Shown here: positions 16,898 to 25,774 of the stretch, in pieces
Position numbering within the stretch: the stretch's first letter is position 1
Layout of the letters: each line of letters opens with the position of its first letter
Source of the DNA: Bacteroidales bacterium
GTDB lineage: Bacteria > Bacteroidota > Bacteroidia > Bacteroidales > PUMT01
DNA: 35,241 bases
NCBI GenBank assembly: GCA_007135095.1
Contig: SLJO01000116.1
Coordinates: 1 to 35,241, forward strand
Direction of reading: 5' to 3'
The notes under the pieces: generated by a model
Told to the model about the DNA's origin: nothing
What the model saw: the letters and a program-made list of their open reading frames with translations, nothing else
Databases searched by the model: none
Made by a program: the position numbers and the translations under genes

Positions 16898-17548
16898 ATG
16901 CTTCATAATATAAATACCATTTTAAAATTTTGCATTACGGGCAGGATGCGGATTTGCACTATTCTGTTATCCGGCCTGTTCATTGCGGGGTGCATGCCCC
17001 GCGGATCTATGCCTACCAGGTACTACATTATTGATTATCCGGCGGAAGTACAGGTTGATATTGAAGGTCCCGCGCCAATTCAAAATTCATGCCTGGTCAA
17101 TGCCGTTGAGATTTATCCGGCTTATTCAACCAACCAGATAGCAATAAGGGAAAACACCCATGAGATCCGGTATTTTGCTTTTAACCAATGGGCAGTAAGA
17201 CCAGAGCAAAGCCTTACCAGCATCAAGATTGAGTTCCTGAAAAGCCATAATATTTTTCAATCCCTTCAGACAACCGCCCTTTTTGCGCAAGCGGACTTTA
17301 CTCTTGAAACCAAAGTCTACCATCTTGAAATAGTTGAGGAGAATAATAAATATCTTGCTCGTCTTAACCTTGAATACATACTGAAAGACAACCAAACCGG
17401 GCAGGTAATGATTGATCACAGGGCCGACAGGAAATCTATGCTCGATGAAAGAAACCTGAATCTTTTTGCTGCAACAATCAGCAAAATGTTTATTGAAGAG
17501 CTGGGGATATTTTCAAATTCAATTCTTTCAGACTTAAAATATTTCTGA
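16898..17548 (+). CDS. ABC-type transport auxiliary lipoprotein (PqiC-like)
   Basis: A 216-residue lipoprotein of the ABC-type transport auxiliary family (PqiC-like). The lipobox LFIAGC gives a lipidated C32. M17 would be an equally good start for a shorter signal peptide. After the lipobox, the pattern YYIIDYP...VNAVEIYPAYSTNQIAIRE resembles the beta-rich periplasmic domain of these proteins, which work with MCE proteins at the outer membrane. It lies 52 bp after the MCE gene and 21 bp before the permease, inside the transporter operon. This family is best known from Proteobacteria, so its presence here is notable. Recognition rests on the lipobox, the size and the context more than on catalytic residues. 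Confidence 0.8.
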   Translation: MLHNINTILKFCITGRMRICTILLSGLFIAGCMPRGSMPTRYYIIDYPAEVQVDIEGPAPIQNSCLVNAVEIYPAYSTNQIAIRENTHEIRYFAFNQWAVRPEQSLTSIKIEFLKSHNIFQSLQTTALFAQADFTLETKVYHLEIVEENNKYLARLNLEYILKDNQTGQVMIDHRADRKSMLDERNLNLFAATISKMFIEELGIFSNSILSDLKYF

Positions 17549-17569
17549 GAACAGTCACCGGATAACTTC

Positions 17570-18709
17570 ATGAAGCCAGTCAACCGACATAAAGCCAGAC
17601 AAATACTGGAAACCAAAAACACCAGTTGCCGGCTTGAAGAAAACACCTTGTTTATATCAGGCCAGCTCAGGGTCAATGCAGCAGGTGACTTTACAAGAGC
17701 CGTTCTGAAAGAATTTCGTGCTTACGGTTTTCCGGAGATAACCATAAACCTTAAAGAGCTTGATGATATTGACAGTGCCGGGGTTACAGCACTCTTCTAT
17801 GTAAAAAGAAAATTATCGGCGAAGATTTCCGGCATCAGGATTGAAGGCGGAAGCGCCAACATAAACCGTAAAATAGAACTGTTCAGTTCTGAAATTCCCA
17901 TTGAGAAGAAGCCGGAGGAGGCGTTTGAAATAACAGAGGCGGTCGGAACGGAAACATATAAATTCATAACTTCCTATCTCTATGGTTTTCTTCTTCTCAC
18001 TGCAGACACACTATACTGGGCAGCAGCTGACCTTTTCAGGACCAAAACCACCAGGGAAGGTGAATTTGTTAACCAATCGGTTAATATAGGCGTAAATGCC
18101 GCCCTGATAATAATTATAATGTCATATGCAATCGGTTTTGTAATGGCGGTGCAATCGGCACAATATCTTCGCGATTTTGGGGCCAATATATATATTGTTG
18201 ACCTTGTAGTTATCGGCATTATGAGTCAGATGGGTCCACTTATAACAGGGGTGCTGGTGGCCGGCAGAAGCGGTTCCTCCATTGCGGCAGAAGTGGCGAC
18301 AATGAGGGTGACTGCCGAGCTGGATGCACTGAAAACCATGGGGCTGGAGCCGGTCCGGTATGTTGTAGTACCTAAATTGTATGCCAGTCTCTTTACCATA
18401 CCTCTTCTAATCATACTTTCAAATGTATCGGGAATCGCCGGAGGAGCCTCAGCAGCTTTCTACAGTCTCGACATTACTCCCGAAATTTTTATAAACCGCA
18501 TGGCAGGGGTTATGCAGAATAAAGACCTGCTTACAGCCTTTGTAAAAAGCCAGGTCTATGCCGTTATTATTGTACTTACCGGCGCCTTTTACGGTTTCAG
18601 GGTTGAAAAGGGGGCTGAGGGAGTTGGAAAGGTTACCACCCAGGCAGTTGTCGTGTCGATATCCCTTGTTATTCTGGCAGATAGTTTAATGGCAGTTTTG
18701 TTCTATTAA
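17570..18709 (+). CDS. mlaE: MlaE-family permease with N-terminal STAS domain
   Basis: A 379-residue fusion. Residues about 15-110 form a STAS domain (GQLRVNAAGDFTRAV; LDDIDSAGVTALFYVKR), the role played by separate MlaB in E. coli. Residues about 130-378 are the MlaE permease, with several membrane helices and the conserved stretches MGPLITGVLVAGRSGSSIAA and ELDALKTMGLEPVRYVV. The protein is the membrane channel of the lipid ABC transporter. The fusion explains why no separate mlaB gene is found. It lies 13 bp before the ATPase gene. Assignment is secure; the lipid specificity is unknown. Confidence 0.93.
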   Translation: MKPVNRHKARQILETKNTSCRLEENTLFISGQLRVNAAGDFTRAVLKEFRAYGFPEITINLKELDDIDSAGVTALFYVKRKLSAKISGIRIEGGSANINRKIELFSSEIPIEKKPEEAFEITEAVGTETYKFITSYLYGFLLLTADTLYWAAADLFRTKTTREGEFVNQSVNIGVNAALIIIIMSYAIGFVMAVQSAQYLRDFGANIYIVDLVVIGIMSQMGPLITGVLVAGRSGSSIAAEVATMRVTAELDALKTMGLEPVRYVVVPKLYASLFTIPLLIILSNVSGIAGGASAAFYSLDITPEIFINRMAGVMQNKDLLTAFVKSQVYAVIIVLTGAFYGFRVEKGAEGVGKVTTQAVVVSISLVILADSLMAVLFY

Positions 18710-18722
18710 AAAACTGTAAAAA

Positions 18723-19478
18723 ATGGAAAAAGTCATTCATGTAGAAGGATTATATGCAAAATATGATGATACAGAAATCCTGCACAATGTATCTTTTTCT
18801 GCATTTAAGGGCGAAATAACCGTTATCATTGGTGGAAGCGGTTCCGGGAAAACAACTATTCTCAGGCATTTGCTCGGGCTGATTCCAGTGGAAAAGGGAT
18901 ATGTGTCATTACTGGGTAAAGATATATCCGGATTACCCGAAAAGGAAATGAATGACATGTATCATCAGATGGGCGTATTTTATCAGAACGGTGCGCTTAT
19001 GACCTCCCTTACTGTAGGTGAAAATGTTGCCATGCCTCTTATACACCAGAGTAACCTCCCGAAACCACTTATTGAAGACATCGTCAGGATGAAACTCGGA
19101 CTATTGAACCTGGAAAAGGCATACGATCTTTATCCATCCCAGCTCAGCGGGGGAATGCTGAAAAGAGTTGCCCTCGCCAGGGCAATAGCCATGGACCCCC
19201 CCCTTATTTTCTGCGATGAACCCGGAGCCGGACTGGACCCTGTCTCCCTGGAATCTCTTGACAACCTCATTCTGAACCTGAGAGACCAGCTGGGAATATC
19301 AGTAATAATGGTAACACATGAAATTTCAAGTATACTGAGGGTGGCAGACAGGGTAGTGTTTCTTAATCAGGGAAAAGTACTGTTTGAAGGAAGCCGCAAA
19401 GAGGCATTAGTATCAGAAGTACAGGAAATAAAAGATTTCTTTTCAGTGCTGCGAACCGATCATATCCGGCAAACTTAA
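18723..19478 (+). CDS. mlaF: MlaF-type ABC transporter ATPase
   Basis: The 251-residue ATPase that powers the lipid transporter. It carries Walker A GGSGSGKTT at 37-45, Q-loop YQNGALMTSLTV near 87-98, the signature LSGGMLKR at 141-148, Walker B LIFCDEP at 161-167 and an H-loop in VTHE. The 'GALMTSLTV' and 'SGGMLKRVALARA' wording is characteristic of the Mla branch. It is the last gene of the operon mlaD-lipoprotein-mlaE-mlaF. Downstream sequence (19479-19654) contains short GC-rich repeats but no convincing terminator hairpin. Confidence 0.95.
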   Translation: MEKVIHVEGLYAKYDDTEILHNVSFSAFKGEITVIIGGSGSGKTTILRHLLGLIPVEKGYVSLLGKDISGLPEKEMNDMYHQMGVFYQNGALMTSLTVGENVAMPLIHQSNLPKPLIEDIVRMKLGLLNLEKAYDLYPSQLSGGMLKRVALARAIAMDPPLIFCDEPGAGLDPVSLESLDNLILNLRDQLGISVIMVTHEISSILRVADRVVFLNQGKVLFEGSRKEALVSEVQEIKDFFSVLRTDHIRQT

Positions 19479-19654
19479 TCGGTCAGCCGGACCTCCTGGC
19501 TTATCCGGTGCGGCCGGCCTTTATTCAACCCGCTACCCGTCCGGCAGCTCTTTAACATTATATTTTCTTAATGTTTTTTTTTATATTGCCGCCGCATTTC
19601 TGCAGATGCTGCAGTAACAGGCTACTCTTATATAAACAATTCCGGAAATCTGAT

Positions 19655-20935
19655 ATGACCCTTAATTATATCTGGATAGGCTTTTTCCTTGTTGCAATGC
19701 TGGTGGCCCTTTTGAGGGTTCTGGGTTATATCCTCGGAGGGTATATCGAGCCGCTGGTCGGTTATGTTTTTACCGAGGCAGACAGGGATGTTTTCGTGAC
19801 CATAGTGGAAAGCACTTTTGAAATGGCCAGAATCAGCGTGGATATCGCTGTTTATCTTATTGGTGTAATGGCTTTGTGGCTGGGCATAATGAGAATAGGT
19901 GAAAAAGGGGGCGCAGTTACGGGAATGACCCGTTTTGTAATGCCTTTTTTCAAAAGGATATTCCCCCAGCTTCCTGAAAATCACCCCGCATTCGGCTCAA
20001 TGACGATGAATATCTGTGCGAATATGCTTGGGCTTGACAATGCAGCCACACCGCTGGGTATAAAGGCCATGCAGGAATTGCAGGCGGCCAACCCCGATAA
20101 GGACAAGGCTTCCGATCCCCAAATAATGTTCATAGTTCTGAATACCTCAGGCCTGACCATGATTCCCGTATCGGTTATGGCCATCCGGGCAGCAATGGGT
20201 GCAGCAAACCCTGCCGATATTTTCCTTCCCATCATGCTGACTACATTTTTCTCGACTATTGCCGGACTGCTGATTGTTTCGGCAGTGCAGCGGATAAATC
20301 TTTTTAACCGGGTCGTACTGGGTTATGTCGGCGGATTGTCTCTTATTATCGGGCTTATCATATGGGTATTCAGTAACCTGGCCCCGGCAATGATCGGTAT
20401 AGTATCGACCTTTGCAGGCAACCTGTTTCTCTTCCTCATCATTATCCTGTTTATTTTCCTGGCATGGAGAAAAAAAGTAAATGTTTACGAACAATTCATT
20501 GAAGGAGCTAAAGAAGGGTTCCAGGTTGCCGTAAAAATCATCCCGTACCTGGTGGCGATGCTGGTGGCAATTGGTGTTTTTCGTGCATCCGGAGCACTTG
20601 ACATGCTGGTTTCGGCCATAGGCGGAATCGTAGGTTTATTTGGCGTTGATACCGAATTTGTGGGAGCCCTTCCCACAGCATTTATGAAACCCCTCAGCGG
20701 AAGTGGTGCAAGGGGTATGATGATAGAAGCTTTCAACCATTACGGAGTGGACTCATTTGTGGGCCGCATGGCCGCAACCTTCCAGGGATCAACCGAAACC
20801 ACCTTCTACACCATTGCCGTATATTACGGAGCAGTTGGTATACGTAACACCAGGTATACGGTAGGTTGCGGGCTCTTTGCCGATCTTACTGCCGTTATTG
20901 CAGGCATCTTCATTGCGGGACTCTTCTTCGGATGA
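19655..20935 (+). CDS. Fused SpmA-SpmB-like nucleoside recognition membrane protein
   Basis: A 426-residue integral membrane protein with two nucleoside-recognition (Gate) halves. The N-terminal half resembles SpmA (MNICANMLGLDNAATPLG) and the C-terminal half SpmB (TAFMKPLSGSGARGMM; FQGSTETTFY). In Bacillus the separate SpmA and SpmB act in spore core dehydration, but fused versions are widespread in non-spore-formers and their transport role is unknown. The ATG at 19655 is preferred to an in-frame ATG at 19571, because the extra 28 residues (PHFCRCCSN and so on) do not look like part of the fold and begin in AT-rich leader. It follows the Mla operon by 176 bp on the same strand; cotranscription is uncertain. 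Confidence 0.88.
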   Translation: MTLNYIWIGFFLVAMLVALLRVLGYILGGYIEPLVGYVFTEADRDVFVTIVESTFEMARISVDIAVYLIGVMALWLGIMRIGEKGGAVTGMTRFVMPFFKRIFPQLPENHPAFGSMTMNICANMLGLDNAATPLGIKAMQELQAANPDKDKASDPQIMFIVLNTSGLTMIPVSVMAIRAAMGAANPADIFLPIMLTTFFSTIAGLLIVSAVQRINLFNRVVLGYVGGLSLIIGLIIWVFSNLAPAMIGIVSTFAGNLFLFLIIILFIFLAWRKKVNVYEQFIEGAKEGFQVAVKIIPYLVAMLVAIGVFRASGALDMLVSAIGGIVGLFGVDTEFVGALPTAFMKPLSGSGARGMMIEAFNHYGVDSFVGRMAATFQGSTETTFYTIAVYYGAVGIRNTRYTVGCGLFADLTAVIAGIFIAGLFFG

Positions 20936-21130
20936 TATCTCACGGAAATACCCGAAAGCAGCTGGTTAAATCATCCCTTTTCAGGGTTCCACATGCCCCA
21001 GGCAGAAAAAAATAACAATTTTCCATATATTTACAATGGCAATTTGACACAAAACAATATTCAATCCACATCCTTGCAATCTGCTCATAATGACTGTCTC
21101 TTTTCTTAACCAACTAACACCCCGATTATT

Positions 21131-23425
21131 ATGCGGACAACAAAAACCATTTTAGTATTATTCACATTTGTTTTAACTGCAGGGTTCATCTCAGGCGACC
21201 AGCATCAAAAACCTGTTGAACCTGGCTTTTTTCCTTTTTCGGTATGGTATAGCGGAGGTAAGGCACGTGCACCCATGCTGTCGGTGCTAACCGCGGAATC
21301 AGAGGAAGAATGGAGGCATGACCTAAGGCAAATAAAGGCGCTTGGCTTCAATACAGTCCGTACATGGGTTGAATGGGCCACCTGTGAACCCGTGCGGGGA
21401 GAATACAATTTCGAAAACCTGCATATGCTAATGAGACTGGCGAAAGAGGCCGGTCTGCGTGTATTTATTCAGATGTACGTTGATTCGGCACCGGACTGGG
21501 TGGCTGATGAATTTTCCCATGCCCTTTTTAAAACACAGAGCGGAATTCAGGTACAACCACAGGCAGCACCCGGTGCATGTACCGATAACCACGAGGTAAG
21601 CGAGGCAGTATTGAACTTTTATACCGAGACTGCAAAAGTCGCCGCATCATATGACAATTTTTTCGGCTGGGATCTCTGGAGCGAACCTCATATCATAAAC
21701 TGGGCGCATCTGGATTATGTGCCCAATGTGCAGTTTTGTTTCTGCGACGGTACAATAGGACGGTTCAGGGACTGGCTGATGGATAAGTACGGTTCACTCG
21801 AGAACCTGAACAGGTCGTGGCACCGTACTTTCATGTCATGGGAACAGGTTGACCCGCCCAGGTTCAGTACCATATTAAGCTATACAGATTTTATCGACTG
21901 GAAAACCTTCATATATGAAAAACTGGTGGATGACATGCGGGTGCGCTATGAGGCAATCCGGAAAGCAGATCCCGACAACCTGATCACAGCACATGCAGTG
22001 GGAGCTTCCCTTTTCCAGTCTCCCTACGTCGGAGCCGGTGCCACCGATGATTTTATGATGGCAGGTCCGCTGGATTTATACGGCGTATCAATATATCCAA
22101 AGCATAATCACCCCGAGCGCGCATGGTCGGTTACCACACTCAGGACGGTAATGGACTTTACCCGCAGTGCCAACAGGGAAAAAGGGGGCTGGTACGTAGG
22201 TGAGCTTCAGGCGGGAATGGGAACAATAGCCCTCCTGCTAAGTGATCCGGTTGTTCCGCAGGACCACAATATATGGGCCTGGTCGGCTATTGCAAAAGGC
22301 GCAAAAGGAGTGAACATATACGCCTATTATCCAATGTCATCAGGGTATGAAGCCGGTGGTTATGGTCTGATAAACCTTGACGGTACAATTACCGAACGCG
22401 CGGTAAATGCAGGTGAGATAGCATCCATTGTTGACCGTAACCAGGAATTGTTCCTCTCCTCCACTCCTGCCAAAGCAGAGATAGGGATTGTTTACAACCC
22501 CCTTTCCCAAATGGTGGGCGGCATGCAGCGCCGGGACTTCCCGGGGGCACACACCAACTCCCTGATTGGATATTTCCGGGCTTTTGCCGATCAGAATATA
22601 CCAGTTGATTTCATTCACCGCGAACATCTCGAAAGACAAGACCTTCAGCAGTATAAACTGGTCATTGTTCCCTGGCCCCTAATGATCACCAGGGAGGCCG
22701 CCGATGGGATTAAAGCCTTTGTTGAAGGGGGCGGCTATGTAATGGCCGAAGCCAGGATAGGATGGAATGATGACCGGGGCTATGCCTCGGAGATTATTCC
22801 GGGGCTCGGGCTTCACGAAGTGTTTGGAGTAAGGGAACATGAAGTCAGATTGCGGGAGAATGTCGAAATAGAAATTGAAATAACCGATAATTCACATCCT
22901 GCAACATCACAACTGGAAATAGGCCATATCCTCAGCGGGTCACTGTACGAAAAGTCGGTAGTTCCGCTGGAAAACCGTGAGGTGGATGTGCTTGCAAGAC
23001 TGGGTGACGGAAGAGCTGCTCTTGTCAGCACAAAATATGGCCAGGGCGAAGCAATGCTTATTGGATCATACCTGGGAATGGCAAATCATCCTGATCCTGT
23101 TCCCGGTAACGAGAAATTTTTTCTAAATCTCCTTAACTGGGCTAACATAGAAAGGCCATTCACAAGCTCGCATGATGGGAATAAGGAAGCATATGTCGAA
23201 GTCAGGCTTCAGGAAAACAACAATGGATTTATTCTTTATCTGATCAATCACAGCAATAGCATAGAGGATGTCAGCGTTGCACTCTCGACCCCTGAAAACG
23301 GGAATCACAGGGTAAGGGATGTGCTGACCGACCAGGAAAGAAGAGTAAGGGCAAGGAACAATGTGCTGAACCTGGACTCCAGGCTGGATGCCAAAGAGGT
23401 CAAGGTAATGGAGATCCGCTTCTGA
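21131..23425 (+). CDS. Exported GH42-like beta-galactosidase
   Basis: A 764-residue exported glycoside hydrolase. Residues 1-22 form a signal peptide. A TIM-barrel resembling GH42 follows: GFNTVRTWVEWATCEPVRG at 72-90, acid/base candidate E185 in WDLWSEPH, and nucleophile candidate E358 in YVGELQAG, 173 residues apart. A cysteine pair in QFCFCDGTIGRF (201-212) resembles part of the GH42 metal-site loop. Residues about 445-690 look like the GH42 trimerisation (GATase-like) domain, including YKLVIVPWPLMIT and FVEGGGYVMAE. A small beta domain ends the protein. Most characterised GH42 enzymes are cytoplasmic, so export is notable. It leads a cluster with a ROK kinase, MFS transporter and SIS protein. 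Beta-galactosidase is the best guess; other beta-glycosidase activity is possible. Confidence 0.82.
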   Translation: MRTTKTILVLFTFVLTAGFISGDQHQKPVEPGFFPFSVWYSGGKARAPMLSVLTAESEEEWRHDLRQIKALGFNTVRTWVEWATCEPVRGEYNFENLHMLMRLAKEAGLRVFIQMYVDSAPDWVADEFSHALFKTQSGIQVQPQAAPGACTDNHEVSEAVLNFYTETAKVAASYDNFFGWDLWSEPHIINWAHLDYVPNVQFCFCDGTIGRFRDWLMDKYGSLENLNRSWHRTFMSWEQVDPPRFSTILSYTDFIDWKTFIYEKLVDDMRVRYEAIRKADPDNLITAHAVGASLFQSPYVGAGATDDFMMAGPLDLYGVSIYPKHNHPERAWSVTTLRTVMDFTRSANREKGGWYVGELQAGMGTIALLLSDPVVPQDHNIWAWSAIAKGAKGVNIYAYYPMSSGYEAGGYGLINLDGTITERAVNAGEIASIVDRNQELFLSSTPAKAEIGIVYNPLSQMVGGMQRRDFPGAHTNSLIGYFRAFADQNIPVDFIHREHLERQDLQQYKLVIVPWPLMITREAADGIKAFVEGGGYVMAEARIGWNDDRGYASEIIPGLGLHEVFGVREHEVRLRENVEIEIEITDNSHPATSQLEIGHILSGSLYEKSVVPLENREVDVLARLGDGRAALVSTKYGQGEAMLIGSYLGMANHPDPVPGNEKFFLNLLNWANIERPFTSSHDGNKEAYVEVRLQENNNGFILYLINHSNSIEDVSVALSTPENGNHRVRDVLTDQERRVRARNNVLNLDSRLDAKEVKVMEIRF

Positions 23426-23454
23426 CAGACAAAATACCGGATAATAAAAACATA

Positions 23455-24417
23455 ATGGCTGTAATCGGCATGGACCTGGGCGGCACGAAATTATCGGCTG
23501 CAATATTCACTGACGAAGGATCAATCCTTTCAGAAACAACTGTAAGGCTGGATGACAGAAAAGGCAATGATGTTGGCAGGCTTATAACAGAGGTGGCCGG
23601 AAAACTGGTCGGCTCATACACGGATGCCCACGGCAGGATAAGGGGTATTGGCATATGCGTACCGGGAATTTACCATGCATCTTCAGGAAGAGTCTGGGCC
23701 CCTAACATATCAGGATGGGATGATTATCCTCTGCTGGAAGTATTATCTGCTGCCTTTAAAAATGAAAATATTTCCGTAAATATAGACAGCGACAGGGCAT
23801 GCTCTATACTTGGAGAAACATGGAAAGGGATCGCCCTTAACAGCCGGAACGCCATTTTCATGGCTGTAGGAACTGGGATAGGGGCAGGTATCCTGTGTGA
23901 TGGCAGGATAATCAGGGGACATGCCGATATAGCCGGGTCGGTTGGATGGATGGCCCTTACCCCGCATTTCCACGAAAAATACAAAAATTGCGGATGTTTC
24001 GAATACCATGCATCAGGTGAGGGACTTGTGAAAACCGCAAATGACCTGCTTGCCGGACTGGAGGTCTATAACTCCTCCAGCCCAAAATCGCCTTTCACCT
24101 CGGCCATGCAGGTTTTTGAAGCCTATGAGAACGATGATCCCGTTGCCAGAGATGTATTGAACCAGGCAGTTACCTTCTGGGGAATGGCAGCTGCCAACCT
24201 TATAAGCATATTCAACCCCGAAATTATTGTTTTTGGAGGAGGAGTTTTCGGTCCTGCAAAACGCTTTCTCGATCAAATCAAAAAGGAAGCATCCAAATGG
24301 GCACAACCAATAAGCATGGGACGGGTTCGGTTTGAGGTATCCGGTCTTGGTGGCAATACAGGTCTTGTGGGAGCCGGTAAGCTTGCCCTTATGACAGCGG
24401 AATCACAGCTTGATTAA
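23455..24417 (+). CDS. ROK-family sugar kinase, unusual ROK motif
   Basis: A 320-residue ROK protein without a DNA-binding domain, so probably a sugar kinase. ATP-binding GMDLGGTK is at 5-12, the PGIYHASSGRVWAPNISGW region at 70-88, the catalytic aspartate D113 in NIDSDRACSILGE, and the second phosphate motif VGTGIGAGI at 138-146. The normal ROK signature ExGH...CxCGxxGCxE is largely altered. The glutamate and histidine are replaced (SVGWM at 162-166), and only C181 and E183 of the usual zinc/sugar cluster remain in NCGCFE. Substrate specificity is therefore probably not that of a classical glucokinase. It starts 30 bp after the beta-galactosidase stop, so one transcript is likely. It may phosphorylate the sugar released by that enzyme. 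Confidence 0.87.
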   Translation: MAVIGMDLGGTKLSAAIFTDEGSILSETTVRLDDRKGNDVGRLITEVAGKLVGSYTDAHGRIRGIGICVPGIYHASSGRVWAPNISGWDDYPLLEVLSAAFKNENISVNIDSDRACSILGETWKGIALNSRNAIFMAVGTGIGAGILCDGRIIRGHADIAGSVGWMALTPHFHEKYKNCGCFEYHASGEGLVKTANDLLAGLEVYNSSSPKSPFTSAMQVFEAYENDDPVARDVLNQAVTFWGMAAANLISIFNPEIIVFGGGVFGPAKRFLDQIKKEASKWAQPISMGRVRFEVSGLGGNTGLVGAGKLALMTAESQLD

Positions 24418-24493
24418 AATAAATCCATGGCCCTGAACAAATCCGGATATTACCGGGAACTGAATATTAATCGGACATTATGCTAAAATAAAA

Positions 24494-25654
24494 ATGCCGG
24501 AATACAATAAAAAACTCATTTTCATTTCAGCCTGCATGGGCATGCTTATCTTCGGAATCGTAATGGCAGTGCTTGGTGCAGTCCTTCCCTCCGTGATTGA
24601 AAAATTCCAGATTGACATGGGAGATGCGGGTTCACTTTTCCTGATAATGAACCTTGGCATGCTCCTGGGCTCAGTGGTATTCGGTCCGCTGGTCGACCGT
24701 TACGGATACAAGGGGCTGCTGGCATTGTGTGCGTTTCTTGTATTTGCAAGTATAGAAGGAATAGCAATATCCCCATCGGTAAATATTCTCCGGATATCAC
24801 TTTTTTTGGTAGGATTTGCCGGTGGTTCCATCAATGGAGGCACAAATGCCCTGGTCTCTGATATCAGCGAAGAAAACAGGGGGGGAAGACTCAGCCTGCT
24901 GGGAGTGTTCTTCGGTGTAGGAGCACTCGGAGTGCCATTCCTGCTGGGTACTCTGCTCGACAGGTTCTCATACGAAAGCCTTATCGGTTTCGTAGGGGTA
25001 CTTATCCTTATCCCATTCGCCCTTTTTACTGCCATCAAATTCCCCTCTCCCAAGCATGAACAGGGCTTCCCGCTTGCTGACGGACTGAAGCTGACAAGGG
25101 AGGGAACATTACTGCTCTTCGGACTTGTGCTTTTCATGCAAAGCGGCCTGGAGATGACCATGGGCGGGTGGTCAGCCACATATTTAAGCGAGGAGATCAA
25201 TATCCAGCCCAGACAGTCGGTTCTTTTTCTTTCCCTGTTCTGGCTTGGATTGATTTTTGCAAGAATTGCACTTACCGGTATTTTGCTTCATGTTTCCAAA
25301 TTTGCAGTTATGATGACATCATTTGCGGTGGCATTTGCAGGTGTGGTAATGCTACTGTTGTCGCAAAGTCTGGCAATGGCGCTTCCGGGACTGCTGCTGA
25401 CCGGGATTGGTTTTGCGGCCATATTTCCCCTTGTTTTTGCATATGTGGGCGACCTGTACCCCAAATTTTCCGGCACTGCTTTCGGGGTTATCCTTGCAAT
25501 AGCTCTTCTGGGCGGCATGACATATCCCTTTATAGTGGGACTACTTGCAGAAAATTTCGGCCTGCGGACATCCTTGTTTCTGGTCCCGCTAACGCTGATA
25601 TGTTCATCTTTTCTCTTCTGGAAAATAAACAAAAGGATCAGACCGCCGGGCTGA
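24494..25654 (+). CDS. MFS transporter, probably sugar uptake
   Basis: A 386-residue major facilitator with about 12 hydrophobic helices and no signal peptide. The loop after helix 2 has the MFS motif A pattern GPLVDRYGYKG. The N-terminal half has SINGGTNALVSDISEENRGG and the C-terminal half LLTGIGFAAIFPLVFAYVGDLYP, both reminiscent of the fucose/glucose-type permeases common in Bacteroidota. It lies 77 bp after the ROK kinase gene and 120 bp before the SIS gene, so it most likely imports the sugar freed by the exported glycosidase. Substrate cannot be read from the sequence. Confidence 0.88.
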   Translation: MPEYNKKLIFISACMGMLIFGIVMAVLGAVLPSVIEKFQIDMGDAGSLFLIMNLGMLLGSVVFGPLVDRYGYKGLLALCAFLVFASIEGIAISPSVNILRISLFLVGFAGGSINGGTNALVSDISEENRGGRLSLLGVFFGVGALGVPFLLGTLLDRFSYESLIGFVGVLILIPFALFTAIKFPSPKHEQGFPLADGLKLTREGTLLLFGLVLFMQSGLEMTMGGWSATYLSEEINIQPRQSVLFLSLFWLGLIFARIALTGILLHVSKFAVMMTSFAVAFAGVVMLLLSQSLAMALPGLLLTGIGFAAIFPLVFAYVGDLYPKFSGTAFGVILAIALLGGMTYPFIVGLLAENFGLRTSLFLVPLTLICSSFLFWKINKRIRPPG

Positions 25655-25762
25655 TGGAACATTGTATTCTTAACTGCTTGCCCAGGCATTTACCCGGCAG
25701 TACCGGCCTTGTTTCTACCCTGCGGCATCAGTCCAATCAAATCATATAATAATAATAAAAAA

Positions 25763-25770
25763 AAGGAGGT
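25763..25770 (+). promoter_or_regulatory. Strong Shine-Dalgarno that fixes the SIS gene start
   Basis: AAGGAGGT, embedded in an A-rich run, is an unusually complete ribosome binding site for this genome and lies 4 bp before the ATG at 25775. It rules out the longer in-frame start at 25709. Confidence 0.75.
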
Positions 25771-25774
25771 AAAC

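Noticed and set aside
19571-19654. 28-residue N-terminal extension of the SpmA-SpmB protein
   Set aside because: Begins in AT-rich leader, is not membrane-protein-like in the expected way, and the internal ATG gives a normal N-terminus.
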